Assembly: GCF_007747655.1 (NCBI RefSeq)
Contig: NZ_CP036274.1
Span: forward strand, 3,038,001-3,102,000
Direction: 5' to 3'
Length of the DNA: 64,000 nucleotides
Source: Anatilimnocola aggregata
GTDB taxonomy: Bacteria; Planctomycetota; Planctomycetia; Pirellulales; Pirellulaceae
The position numbers and the translations under genes were made by a program. Positions 47,469 to 55,674 of this stretch are shown piece after piece (positions within the stretch are counted from its first letter, which is position 1; each line of letters begins with the position of its first letter). The notes beneath the pieces were generated by a model, which ran no database searches, was not told the origin of the DNA, and saw only the letters and a list, made by a program, of their open reading frames with translations.

Positions 47469-47577
47469 GGAAAGATTCAACGCCGGCGGCTGAAGTGCCG
47501 AAATAAGGCTTCGTAACGATCATCTCCGTGCCGGGGGGCGCGCGGGTGTATTGGCCTCGCATTGGGAAAGCCCCCGC

Positions 47578-49065
47578 ATGTTCGCAATCTCCACCCGATC
47601 GACACTGACCTCTCTGTTGTCGTTGGTCTTGGCAACTGCGTCGCTCGCCACGGCTCACGCTCAGTACGGCGCGCCCGTCCGCAGTAATCCCAATCTGCGG
47701 CGTCCCCTGCCATCCATTGCCCGTCCCGCTGGGACGCAGCCCGGCTATCCTCAGCCCGGCGTCGCTCCGGCTCGCTATCAACCTGCGGCCGAACTCATTC
47801 CCGGCGAACGGCTGCCGCCACCCGCTGGCGAACTGATGGAAGTTCAGCCGCGCTCGATGCGGCAACCCAATGTTGCTCCCAGTACGAATCAGATTCCGCA
47901 GTCCGATGTCATTTACGACGACGGTATGTACACGGGCGAGTATGGCGCAAACTACGGCGGTTACTATCCGCAGAATCAGTGGTGCGCACCGATGCTCCCC
48001 ATGCTCTCGTGTATGAACTTCTCGCTGCGCGGCGAACTGTTGTATTGGTGGACGAACTCGATGCACACGCCGACCTTGGCGACCAGTTCACCGGCGAATA
48101 CGCCCATCGAAGAAGCGGGCGTGCTGGGACAACCCGGGACTACTTCGCTGTTCGGCGGCAACTTGAACGACGAAATTCGCGCGGGTGGTCGTTTCACCGC
48201 CGACTTCTGGTTCGATCCTTGCCAGATGAACGGAATCGAAATGAGCTACACGTTTCTCACGGATGGTACCGAACACTACGACGTGAACAGCAATCGCCTG
48301 CCGATTATTGCTCGCCCTTTCCTCAATGCCGAAACCGGACTGCAGGATTCGAGTCTGGTCGCCTTTCCGAATCAACTCATTGGGGCTCTCGCCGTCGATA
48401 CGAGCACCACGTTTGGGATGTTCGACATTGCCTATCGCCGTAACCTGGTCTGCGATGGCTGTCGTCGCGTCGACCTGCTGGTCGGCTATCGCTACGGCTA
48501 TCTCAACGATCAGATTCGCATTCGCGAACGGGAAACCTCGATCGATGACGACAGCGGTATTCCAGAAGGAACCACTATCGCCATCACCGACCGCTTCGAA
48601 TCGACCAACAACTTCAACGGCCTGATGCTGGGCATGAATTTCCAGCGGCAAACCTTCCTCGGCTGTGCCGACCTGTGGTTCAAGTCATCGCTTGGCAACA
48701 CGCGGTTACAGTCGACAATCTCTGGTTCAACCGTAGTGACCGCCGACGGCCAAACGGACACCAACAACTTCGGCTTCCTGGCGTTGCCGACCAACATCGG
48801 CAATCGCCGCACCGACGAGTTCTCGGCGATTAACGAACTGGGTGTGCGGTTGAATCGCGACATCGGCTGCTGGCGAGCCTCGATTGGTTACAACGTGTTG
48901 CTCTGGAGCAGCGTGCAACGTGCTGGCGATCTGATCGATACCGAAGTCAACACTTCGCAGTTGCCCCCTGGTCCCCTCAGCGGCTCGCCTCACCCGCGCT
49001 ATCACGAAAACAAGGGTACCTTCTGGGCTCAAGGTTTGACCTTCGGCCTCGAACGCAGCTTCTGA
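47578..49065 (+). CDS. BBP7-type outer-membrane beta-barrel protein
   Basis: 495 aa from the Met at 47578 (GGGAAAG upstream), with a signal peptide (LTSLLSLVLATASLATAHAQ). A Pro/Arg-rich linker of about 110 residues follows. The barrel begins at LRGELLYWWTNSMHTPTLATSS, the hallmark of the BBP7 family (alternating strands, FDIAYRRNL, LVGYRYGYLNDQIRI, LGMNFQRQTF, ELGVRLNRDIGCWRASIGYNVL) and ends in GLTFGLERSF with terminal Phe. Restricted to Planctomycetota as far as I know; thought to be an outer-membrane or surface protein. Confidence 0.88.
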   Translation: MFAISTRSTLTSLLSLVLATASLATAHAQYGAPVRSNPNLRRPLPSIARPAGTQPGYPQPGVAPARYQPAAELIPGERLPPPAGELMEVQPRSMRQPNVAPSTNQIPQSDVIYDDGMYTGEYGANYGGYYPQNQWCAPMLPMLSCMNFSLRGELLYWWTNSMHTPTLATSSPANTPIEEAGVLGQPGTTSLFGGNLNDEIRAGGRFTADFWFDPCQMNGIEMSYTFLTDGTEHYDVNSNRLPIIARPFLNAETGLQDSSLVAFPNQLIGALAVDTSTTFGMFDIAYRRNLVCDGCRRVDLLVGYRYGYLNDQIRIRERETSIDDDSGIPEGTTIAITDRFESTNNFNGLMLGMNFQRQTFLGCADLWFKSSLGNTRLQSTISGSTVVTADGQTDTNNFGFLALPTNIGNRRTDEFSAINELGVRLNRDIGCWRASIGYNVLLWSSVQRAGDLIDTEVNTSQLPPGPLSGSPHPRYHENKGTFWAQGLTFGLERSF

Positions 49066-49083
49066 GGCGAGTTTGATAGCTGG

Positions 49084-49100
49084 CGGAAGCAGAGCTTCCG
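49084..49100. terminator. Hairpin between convergent BBP7 and P450 genes
   Basis: CGGAAGC (49084-49090) and GCTTCCG (49094-49100) with a 3-nt AGA loop, in the 39-bp gap. It may terminate both transcripts; there is no T-run, so it may instead be a REP-like palindrome. Confidence 0.4.
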
Positions 49101-49104
49101 AGCA

Positions 49105-50616
49105 TTATCGCAGTTCCAAATCGACCAGTGTCCCATCGAGCGGTTTGGTCGAGACTCCCGCTTTCACTCGGTATTCAGCAACCGGCGAGCGGAGGCGGAA
49201 CATCTTCAGGAGTGCGCCGACGACGAGCGCGACTTCGAGCTGCCCGAGATGCTTGCCAGGGCAAACGCGGGGGCCGTGACCAAAGCCGAAGTGGAGCACG
49301 TCCTTCGAGGCCCGGCCCGCGGCGGCGAGATGCTCCCAACGCTCCGGAGCAAAGTCGACGGCCGGATAGCCCGCGACTGCTGTTCCCCAGTGATCTTCGT
49401 GACGATTAGCGTGCCACACGTCGAGCAACACGTGCGTCCCCTGTGGAATGAACATCTTCCGTCCGTCCGCCGTATCGACCCAGGTATCGACCGTTGCCTG
49501 CCGCGGCAGAAAGTATAGCGAGGGAGTCAGCCGCAACGTCTCGTCGAGGACTCGCCCCAAATACTTCGCGGCGTCGAGATGCTCGGGAGAGTAGTCTTCG
49601 AGCGACTTCACTTCCTCCCACACCTTCTCTTGGGCTGCCGGATGTCGTGCCAGGTGAGCCACGGCCCAACTGGCATAGGAAGTTGTCGCTTCCAAGGCAC
49701 CAGCGAGAAAGACTTTCAGATTGCTCCGCAGAGCCTCATTGGGAACATCCGACTTGAACTGCTTCCACAGGCCTTTTCCCTCGTTGCGGGCAGCCAGCAC
49801 GTGGTCAGTGAGTGCCTCGAAGCAGGCGAAATCTCGCTTTGTTTGTGCCATGCCGCGCGTCAAGCTCGGTAACTTCCAGACGGGAATGCCGAGCTTGTTC
49901 TTAACCGTATCTCCCACGATGTGCTCGATCACGCGTTCGAGTCCCGGGACGTAGCAGTTACGGATTTCGTCGTATGACAATGTTGTGCCGAAGAAGCTAT
50001 TCGTAAGCATCTCGAGCATCACCGCTTTGATCTCCGGTTCAAGCGGAATGCGGACTGATTTCTCGCCGCTGCTAAGCAGGTGTTGCCGCAGCACTTCGAG
50101 CCGTTTCAGGACAGTGTGCCGAAAGGTCTCGGCAAACTCGTGAAACATTTCGGGTTGGAAGAGTGTGGTCTTGCCGAACGGTGACGCAGCCAGTTTGCGC
50201 TGTGACTTCCAGATCGCGCCATTCGAATAGAGGAGTGTGTCGTTGCCCGTGGCGCGGGCAATTCCCGTAGAAGGGAGCGTATCGCGATCGAACTGGCCCG
50301 GCTTATCACCCGTTTCCGTCGTGATCGCGCGGATGATTTGCGGATCACGCGTTACGAGGATCGGGGCAAAACCTGGCACGTCGAGAAAGCGATTGTGCTG
50401 GCCACCACCAGTTTCGTTTTCCGAGTTCCAAAAATAGCTTTCTAGAATCTCAATTGGCCGGTCGTAGTTCCAAGGATGCGGGAACGGAAACGTCCCGCGC
50501 CCCGAGCCAAAGTGAATGAGTTTCACTCGCGAGGGGAGACAATCTCCGCGGAACGGATTGCGGCCGAGCAATTGTCCAGGCAAGCGAGTCAGGCATCTTA
50601 CAAGGTTGGCAAACAT
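49105..50616 (-). CDS. Cytochrome P450
   Basis: 503 aa heme-thiolate monooxygenase. Motifs: the I-helix AGALEATTSYASWAVAHLA, the ExxR site in LDETLRLTPSLYFLPRQA, PERW in DFAPERWEHLA, and the heme loop FGFGHGPRVCPGKH with Cys452. No signal or membrane anchor is evident, so it is probably soluble and needs separate electron donors; no ferredoxin or reductase gene lies nearby. The start at 50616 may be a few codons off. Substrate unknown. Confidence 0.92.
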   Translation of the reverse strand: MFANLVRCLTRLPGQLLGRNPFRGDCLPSRVKLIHFGSGRGTFPFPHPWNYDRPIEILESYFWNSENETGGGQHNRFLDVPGFAPILVTRDPQIIRAITTETGDKPGQFDRDTLPSTGIARATGNDTLLYSNGAIWKSQRKLAASPFGKTTLFQPEMFHEFAETFRHTVLKRLEVLRQHLLSSGEKSVRIPLEPEIKAVMLEMLTNSFFGTTLSYDEIRNCYVPGLERVIEHIVGDTVKNKLGIPVWKLPSLTRGMAQTKRDFACFEALTDHVLAARNEGKGLWKQFKSDVPNEALRSNLKVFLAGALEATTSYASWAVAHLARHPAAQEKVWEEVKSLEDYSPEHLDAAKYLGRVLDETLRLTPSLYFLPRQATVDTWVDTADGRKMFIPQGTHVLLDVWHANRHEDHWGTAVAGYPAVDFAPERWEHLAAAGRASKDVLHFGFGHGPRVCPGKHLGQLEVALVVGALLKMFRLRSPVAEYRVKAGVSTKPLDGTLVDLELR

Positions 50617-50732
50617 GAGGCAGGTTCATTTTCGGAGAGGTCGGCGACAATCTTGAGGAACTGCTGGCGAAGAGCTAGTTTGGTTCTGAGCAAGTACCAT
50701 ACGCCAGTTTATTCAAGCGGAGAAGCAGCACG

Positions 50733-51113
50733 ATGTCGTTTCAGGTACTGCAGACGATTCCCATCTTGCGAATCTTTAGCGTCGAGAAAGCGCGGGAGTT
50801 TTATCTCGACTTTCTGGGCTTCGCGGTCGACTGGGAACATCGCTTCGACGAACGTGCGCCGATCTACCTGCAGATTTCGCGCGCGGGCTGCGTACTGCAT
50901 CTCTCGGAGCATCATGACGATTGTTGTCCCGGTTCGACTGTCTTTATTCGGGTTGCGGGACTGGAGGAGTATCATCGTGAGATCACGGGCAAGAACTACG
51001 GCTACATGCGTCCGGGCATCGCGAAAACGTTCCATCAGTCAAAGGGAATGGAGGTGATCGACCCGTTTGGAAATCGCCTGCGGTTCGACGAATCGATGGT
51101 GTCAGGTAGTTGA
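50733..51113 (+). CDS. VOC (glyoxalase/bleomycin-resistance) superfamily protein
   Basis: 126 aa, one VOC fold: IPILRIFSVEKAREFYLDFLGFAVDWEHRF, then LQISRAGCVLHLSEHH and KGMEVIDPFGNRLRFDES. His/Glu residues that could bind metal are present (HLSEHH, EVIDPFGN). The family covers glyoxalases, dioxygenases and antibiotic-binding resistance proteins; which one applies is not decidable. Confidence 0.85.
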   Translation: MSFQVLQTIPILRIFSVEKAREFYLDFLGFAVDWEHRFDERAPIYLQISRAGCVLHLSEHHDDCCPGSTVFIRVAGLEEYHREITGKNYGYMRPGIAKTFHQSKGMEVIDPFGNRLRFDESMVSGS

Positions 51114-51253
51114 AGATGCCAGCGTGCTAATCGGTGGCCCCAGCGCAGTCAGCGGCATTCGCCGCTTGGCTCTTAATCCAGCGAACCAACTGCGGATGCC
51201 ATTGTCTGTTGATTGGTAAGAGCGATCGAAGTTCATCGAGCGCCTTGCCATCA

Positions 51254-51679
51254 ATGGTCGCTACTCCGATGTTTATTCGCTTTGTTGCTGCTGCCGAGAC
51301 GGACGATCCGTGGTGGGCCGATGGTGTCATCACGGCAGCGTGCTCGTTGCTGGATGACGGCACGTTAGAGTCTTACCAGGCTGAAGTGGTGAACGACTCG
51401 TTTGCCTGGTTCAATCGGTGCTTACCCTGTCCGCCGTTTCATGCCGGCAGCTGGTCGCGCAGCGCCGTCTGCTGGTTTCGACCGACGGCGAAGGAGCCGA
51501 TTGCACGGATGTGGGATCTGGTTGCCGTGCTGAAGGATCACGATCTTCGTGTGAGAGTTATCCGCACGGAGTTTCCCGGGCGAATTGTCTATCAAGATCC
51601 GTTTCAGATTGTAGCCGAGACACCGCGGCCGAGTGGAATCCGTCGACGCCATCAGCCGCGCAAGCTTGCGCAGTGCTGA
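51254..51679 (+). CDS. Small conserved hypothetical protein
   Basis: About 141 aa from Met at 51254 (or 136 from 51269). The start of the longer ORF at 51134 gives a low-quality leader and is not preferred. Core: FIRFVAAAETDDPWWADGVITAACSLLDDGTLE, then YQAEVVNDSFAWFNRCLPCPPF and FPGRIVYQDPFQIVAETPR. No family is recognised; it looks like a soluble single-domain protein. The frame is supported mainly by its composition. Confidence 0.5.
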   Translation: MVATPMFIRFVAAAETDDPWWADGVITAACSLLDDGTLESYQAEVVNDSFAWFNRCLPCPPFHAGSWSRSAVCWFRPTAKEPIARMWDLVAVLKDHDLRVRVIRTEFPGRIVYQDPFQIVAETPRPSGIRRRHQPRKLAQC

Positions 51680-51920
51680 GGAACGCAAACGATAACTGCT
51701 GCTTGCGTGAGGCCAACCCTAGTCCGACCACGCCAAGTAGGACTAAAAAACATCAACATCATTTAATTTACAAGTAATCACTAGATAGTCATAAATAAAT
51801 CAGCTGTATTGGCAATCTGGTGGAGAAGTGTGCCTGCGCGACGCGTGGCAGTTCGCGCGCGAAGAGGGCTGTTTCGTGGCTTGCCTGGAAACTTTCCGAT
51901 CTCGGAGAGATGTGCCACTG

Positions 51921-52028
51921 AGGTTTATCAACAAACAGGATGATTTCAGCATTGCCAAATTGGGCGCAATTCGTTGTCGTCAAACAGTTTGCAGGTGATG
52001 CACGCAAAAGGGGGGTGTTGATAAACCT
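51921..52028 (+). repeat. CGCAAAAGGGGGGTGT element, copy 3, with a distant arm
   Basis: The core motif is at 52003-52018. The adjacent arm TGTTGATAAACCT (52016-52028) has its perfect 13-nt complement, AGGTTTATCAACA, 82 nt upstream at 51921-51933, not beside it as in the other copies. The 392-bp spacer between the convergent genes ending at 51679 and 52072 holds no other feature that I can see. Confidence 0.65.
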
Positions 52029-52071
52029 TGCCCCGCGGCGAACCGGCAGGAAGGCGAATGCCGGGCGTGAA

Positions 52072-52461
52072 TCAGCCCGGCACGACGATCTGCAGCGAGT
52101 GGCCGTCCGTGCGATTCGCTGCTGCCGAGAGGAGAATCTCGAAATAGGTCGTGTGATTTTCCCCTTCGCCAAAGGGGACGTGCTCGTGCACGATGATGAG
52201 CGCGCCATGTTCCGGCAATGACGCCAGATATTCGCGGAGGGACTCTTCAAAGGCGTCCCAATTGCGGCGGAAGTAACGGGGAAAATGGAGCGCATCGGCG
52301 AACAGGCGCAAGAGGGTGTCTTTGCTGCGCACGCTGCGCGGCACCCAGACGACGCGATTCCGTGGATTCGTCCGGGCTTCTGCGGCGAAGGCTCGTGGGT
52401 CTTCGACCGGCAGGATTTCCGGCGTGGGGTGATCGGCTGAAGATGCTTCGTCGGCGGTCAT
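52072..52461 (-). CDS. Barstar-family ribonuclease inhibitor
   Basis: 129 aa. Barstar-like core RSKDTLLRLFADALHFPRYFRRNWDAFEESLREYLASLPEHGALIIVHEH: the NWDAFEE stretch holds acidic residues used by barstar to plug a barnase active site. The upstream gene, 3 bp away, encodes a barnase/RNase N1-T1-type enzyme, so this is its expected cytoplasmic immunity protein. The leader of ~15 residues is acidic. Confidence 0.85.
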   Translation of the reverse strand: MTADEASSADHPTPEILPVEDPRAFAAEARTNPRNRVVWVPRSVRSKDTLLRLFADALHFPRYFRRNWDAFEESLREYLASLPEHGALIIVHEHVPFGEGENHTTYFEILLSAAANRTDGHSLQIVVPG

Positions 52462-52464
52462 CGT

Positions 52465-53061
52465 TTATTTCTTTCCCGCGGGTTGATCGAGCCGCTCGAA
52501 GGTTTCGTAATGATCGGGCGTGTAATAGAGTTCACCTTGTTCGCCAGTAACAATGCGCTGCGGACCAGGTCCGCGCTGCTTGGGGGTGGGATGGACCCAC
52601 TCGTGATAGTAGCCACTGGGCTGCTTGGGCAAGCGCTTCTCGCGATTTTGAAACACGCTCCCGTCGTTGACATGACTGCCGTAGTCGCGGCGTTCGATCC
52701 GCGCCAAAGTCTCGCTCAGGTCAATATTGCCCCGATAGATCACGCTGCCATCTTGGTTCCGAATGACAACGTTCTTGATAAGCGTCTTGACTGCCGGCTG
52801 ACTTGGCGCTCGATCGACGGTACTTTCTGCCGGAAGATCCGCAGACTTTGTGGTCAGCTTCTTCGCGGGCAATACGACAACTTCAGGATCGCCGGTTTGC
52901 GCTGCTGGCGTTTGCTCGGCAGCAGGGTCCACTTGTTTCGCCCGCTCGCGCGAAAAGTAAATGAATGCCGCCACCACACACAGGCTGACAATCAGCCTGA
53001 TGAGTTTGGAACTAGCGCCGGCCGTGGGTCGCGGCTGCGATCCTGGGAGAGATGATTTCAT
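52465..53061 (-). CDS. Barnase-type guanyl-specific ribonuclease with N-terminal membrane anchor
   Basis: 198 aa. It has an N-terminal hydrophobic segment (LIRLIVSLCVVAAFIYF, about 22-38), a ~70-residue polar linker, and a C-terminal RNase N1/T1 (barnase-like) domain: IERRDYGSHVNDGSVFQNREKRLP, GYYHEWVHPTP, QRIVTGEQGELYYTPDHYETF. Catalytic Glu (FQNRE), Arg (QRIV) and His (PDHYETF), as in barnase E73/R87/H102, are present. Exported or tethered RNase; barstar is encoded immediately downstream. A start with a Met-Lys-Ser N-terminus fits the anchor. Confidence 0.87.
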   Translation of the reverse strand: MKSSLPGSQPRPTAGASSKLIRLIVSLCVVAAFIYFSRERAKQVDPAAEQTPAAQTGDPEVVVLPAKKLTTKSADLPAESTVDRAPSQPAVKTLIKNVVIRNQDGSVIYRGNIDLSETLARIERRDYGSHVNDGSVFQNREKRLPKQPSGYYHEWVHPTPKQRGPGPQRIVTGEQGELYYTPDHYETFERLDQPAGKK

Positions 53062-53256
53062 AACGACTCGGGGAATAAAGGGAGCAATCGCGGGCGATTC
53101 AGTTCGTCGCCAAGTTGCTTGACCAGCTTAAAGGTGCATCATACAACGCGGGGCAGCTTTTCTTCTATCCGGCTGTATTGGCACGAGGCGGAAATGGACG
53201 ACTTTCCCGTGATTGTTGAAGTAATACCCAAGCCAGATTTAGGCATAAGCTCCAGA

Positions 53257-53655
53257 ATGTCGTACGTGCAGTGGTTCGTTGAGGTCGTCGGTACGCCCAC
53301 GCTATTGCTGTTATTTGTTGCCACCATTGTGGCGTTAGGCTTGATCGTACTCTTGCGCTTTCGAGGGCGCGGATCGGCAGCTTCTACGGCCGTATTGCTG
53401 CTGATGACATTGCCACTCCTGGTTGGCACCTTTGCTTTCCTCGCCGCAACTTCCATTTCGCTAAGAATCGTTGCCGTAGCAGGAGAGACATCGGACGCCA
53501 TGGCGTGGTTTGCTTATGGGGCGACGACGGCCATGTTGTCGGCAAATTGCTTTCTGCCGATTCTGCTTTTCGGCTCTTACGTTCTTCTGTCGATGGGAAT
53601 GCGAGGCGACCCGCTGAAACGAGCATCGGCACCAATCGTCACTGTCTTGAAATAG
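53257..53655 (+). CDS. Small membrane protein, paralogue 1
   Basis: About 132 aa from the Met at 53257 (53194 is an in-frame alternative), with three hydrophobic segments: TLLLLFVATIVALGLIVLLR, STAVLLLMTLPLLVGTFAFL and LSANCFLPILLFGSYVLLS. The layout is loosely like a MotA/TolQ/ExbB-type protein but no signature motif is visible. A similar protein follows 27 bp downstream. Confidence 0.6.
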   Translation: MSYVQWFVEVVGTPTLLLLFVATIVALGLIVLLRFRGRGSAASTAVLLLMTLPLLVGTFAFLAATSISLRIVAVAGETSDAMAWFAYGATTAMLSANCFLPILLFGSYVLLSMGMRGDPLKRASAPIVTVLK

Positions 53656-53682
53656 ACAGACTACGACAACGAAGGACTTTGA

Positions 53683-54108
53683 ATGGACGTCAACTGTCAA
53701 CTCCTGGGCGCCGACGACACGAGCTATTTGCTCTGGTTCCTGCGCGCACTGGGCATCCGGTTTGTGGTGCAACTGCTAATGACCATTTTCTCGCTCACCA
53801 TGATTTGGGTGCTCCTTAGGCGTGGCAAGTCAACCCATCTCACGGCTGCGCTACTGCTTCTCATTCCTTTGCCTTTGGACGTGACTTTCATCAGTGAATT
53901 CGATGGCTTCATAGCCAGCATGCAGGTGATTGCGCTGAGTGGTGCTAGTCCCACGCCGGAAGAACTGGCCGCTGGTGGTTCGATGTCCCTGGCCGCGATT
54001 CTCACGGGCATGTGCTTCGCGCTGCCGGGCTTTTTGCTCGCGATTACTCTCCTGGTGATTCGTGCTTTGACGCACGATGCTGAGCCGCGTGACCAGCGAG
54101 CCCAATAA
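53683..54108 (+). CDS. Small membrane protein, paralogue 2
   Basis: 141 aa with three hydrophobic segments ([59 protein letters not shown]). It shares overall layout and segment order with the gene just upstream but little literal identity. An SPFH-domain gene starts 125 bp later; membrane proteins beside SPFH proteins may form one assembly, but this is context only. Confidence 0.6.
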   Translation: MDVNCQLLGADDTSYLLWFLRALGIRFVVQLLMTIFSLTMIWVLLRRGKSTHLTAALLLLIPLPLDVTFISEFDGFIASMQVIALSGASPTPEELAAGGSMSLAAILTGMCFALPGFLLAITLLVIRALTHDAEPRDQRAQ

Positions 54109-54233
54109 ACACGTTCGCTTCAACCGCAAGCGAAGTTCGGGAACGTGCTTCGCCTCTTTCGCCACACACCTGTCAGCGATACAACGGAGGGCAACAGCCA
54201 AGAAAACTCTTCTCTTGCCGGAGCGGTACTGCC

Positions 54234-55616
54234 ATGGGCATTCAACTTGAAGTCATTCAGTTTTTCGATAACACCAATCGCACCATCGTTCACCGCGAGC
54301 CTCCGGAAGGTTCGGCCGACATCAAGTTGGGTGCCCAACTGATCGTTCAGCCCAATCAAGAAGCGGTCTTTGTTCGCAGCGGCAAAGCGCTCGATAAATT
54401 CGGCCCTGGCCAGCACACGTTGTTTACGCTGAACGTGCCGCTCCTCACGCGAATGCTGACCATTCCGTGGGAGAAGTCGCCATTTCAGGCTCAGGTCTAT
54501 TTCATCGGCAAGCAGACGTTTCTCGATCAAAAATGGGGAACGCGGCAGCCGATTACCGTGCGCGATAAGGATTTTGGCATTGTCCGCCTGCGGGCCAACG
54601 GCAAGTTTGCATTTAAGGTCGTCGATTCGAATAAGTTTCTGGATGACCTCGTCGGCACGCAGGGGAAATACACGACGGATGAAATCCAGTCGTACTTGAA
54701 AGACTTGATCGTCTCGCGCTTGACCGACCTGCTGGCTACTTCGCAAACCAGCTTGCTCGATTTGCCGGCGCAGTTCGATGAAATCGGTGCGGGAGCCACT
54801 TCGAAGATCGGCCAGGACTTCGCGCGCTACGGGTTGGAGCTCGTCGAGTTCTTCATCAATGCCATTTCGCCACCCGAGGAAGTGCAGAAGGCCATCGACG
54901 CCCGCAGCAGCATGGGAGCCATCGGCGACCTGCAGGCTTACACGGTTTATCAAGCGGCCAATAGCTTGGGGAAGATCGCGGACAATCCAGGTGGGCAGGC
55001 GAACAGCGTCGTGGGGATGGGTCTAGGTGCCGGCTACGGCGTGATGCTGCCGGGAATGATTCAGAATGCCATGCAGAATCGCCCACAAGTGAATCCCAAT
55101 CAGTTTTCGCAACCGGCTGCTCCACCGCCATCGACGGCCGCAGCGATTCCCGGTGGCATGCCGGTTGGCCCCGACTTGAGCGGGATCACACCGATGCGGC
55201 CTGCTGCGTCCGCTGATCCGCGGGCATTGATTCGCAGCGTGGCGCAGTCCGCAGGCTGGCAATTGAATGACGCCGCTGATGTTTGGACAGCAACCGTCGC
55301 GGTTGGTCCGCTGCGGAAGCAGACCGTTTCGATTCGTTTCGAAAAGGATCACGGCGGCAATTCGGTGGTCGCTTATTCTTCGACCTGCGGACCATGTTCG
55401 CCCGAGAACGCCCTGGCTCTGCTCAAGTACAACAACAAAATGGTGGACGGTGCGTTTGCCGTGGAAGATACTCCTTCCGGCGATATCGTGGTTGTCCGTC
55501 ACAGCCAGCTCGCCAGTACGCTCACGCCCCTCGATGTCAGCCGCGTCGTCACGTCGGTCGCCTGGCAAGCGGACCGCGTCGAAGAGAAGCTGATCAGCGG
55601 CGGCGACGAAAACTAA
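54234..55616 (+). CDS. SPFH (band 7)-domain protein with extra C-terminal domain
   Basis: 460 aa. The N-terminal part is an SPFH domain of the YdjI/virion-core-like kind ([79 protein letters not shown]). A Gly/Ala/Pro-rich linker follows, then a C-terminal domain ([38 protein letters not shown]) that resembles T3SS-chaperone/YbjN-type folds. No transmembrane segment, so membrane contact would be peripheral. It may organise a membrane patch with the two small membrane proteins upstream. Confidence 0.82.
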   Translation: MGIQLEVIQFFDNTNRTIVHREPPEGSADIKLGAQLIVQPNQEAVFVRSGKALDKFGPGQHTLFTLNVPLLTRMLTIPWEKSPFQAQVYFIGKQTFLDQKWGTRQPITVRDKDFGIVRLRANGKFAFKVVDSNKFLDDLVGTQGKYTTDEIQSYLKDLIVSRLTDLLATSQTSLLDLPAQFDEIGAGATSKIGQDFARYGLELVEFFINAISPPEEVQKAIDARSSMGAIGDLQAYTVYQAANSLGKIADNPGGQANSVVGMGLGAGYGVMLPGMIQNAMQNRPQVNPNQFSQPAAPPPSTAAAIPGGMPVGPDLSGITPMRPAASADPRALIRSVAQSAGWQLNDAADVWTATVAVGPLRKQTVSIRFEKDHGGNSVVAYSSTCGPCSPENALALLKYNNKMVDGAFAVEDTPSGDIVVVRHSQLASTLTPLDVSRVVTSVAWQADRVEEKLISGGDEN

Positions 55617-55674
55617 CTCGCTCCCCAAACATATCCCGCCCTGACCGCCGCTCAATGCGGCCGAGTTACCTCTC

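Noticed and set aside
47419-48066. 215-aa minus-strand frame opposite the BBP7 gene
   Set aside because: Overlaps the signal peptide and linker of a well-supported gene on the plus strand and has no domain.
51134-51253. Longer start of the small hypothetical gene
   Set aside because: The leader is low in family-like sequence and has no ribosome site; start at 51254 or 51269 is more natural.
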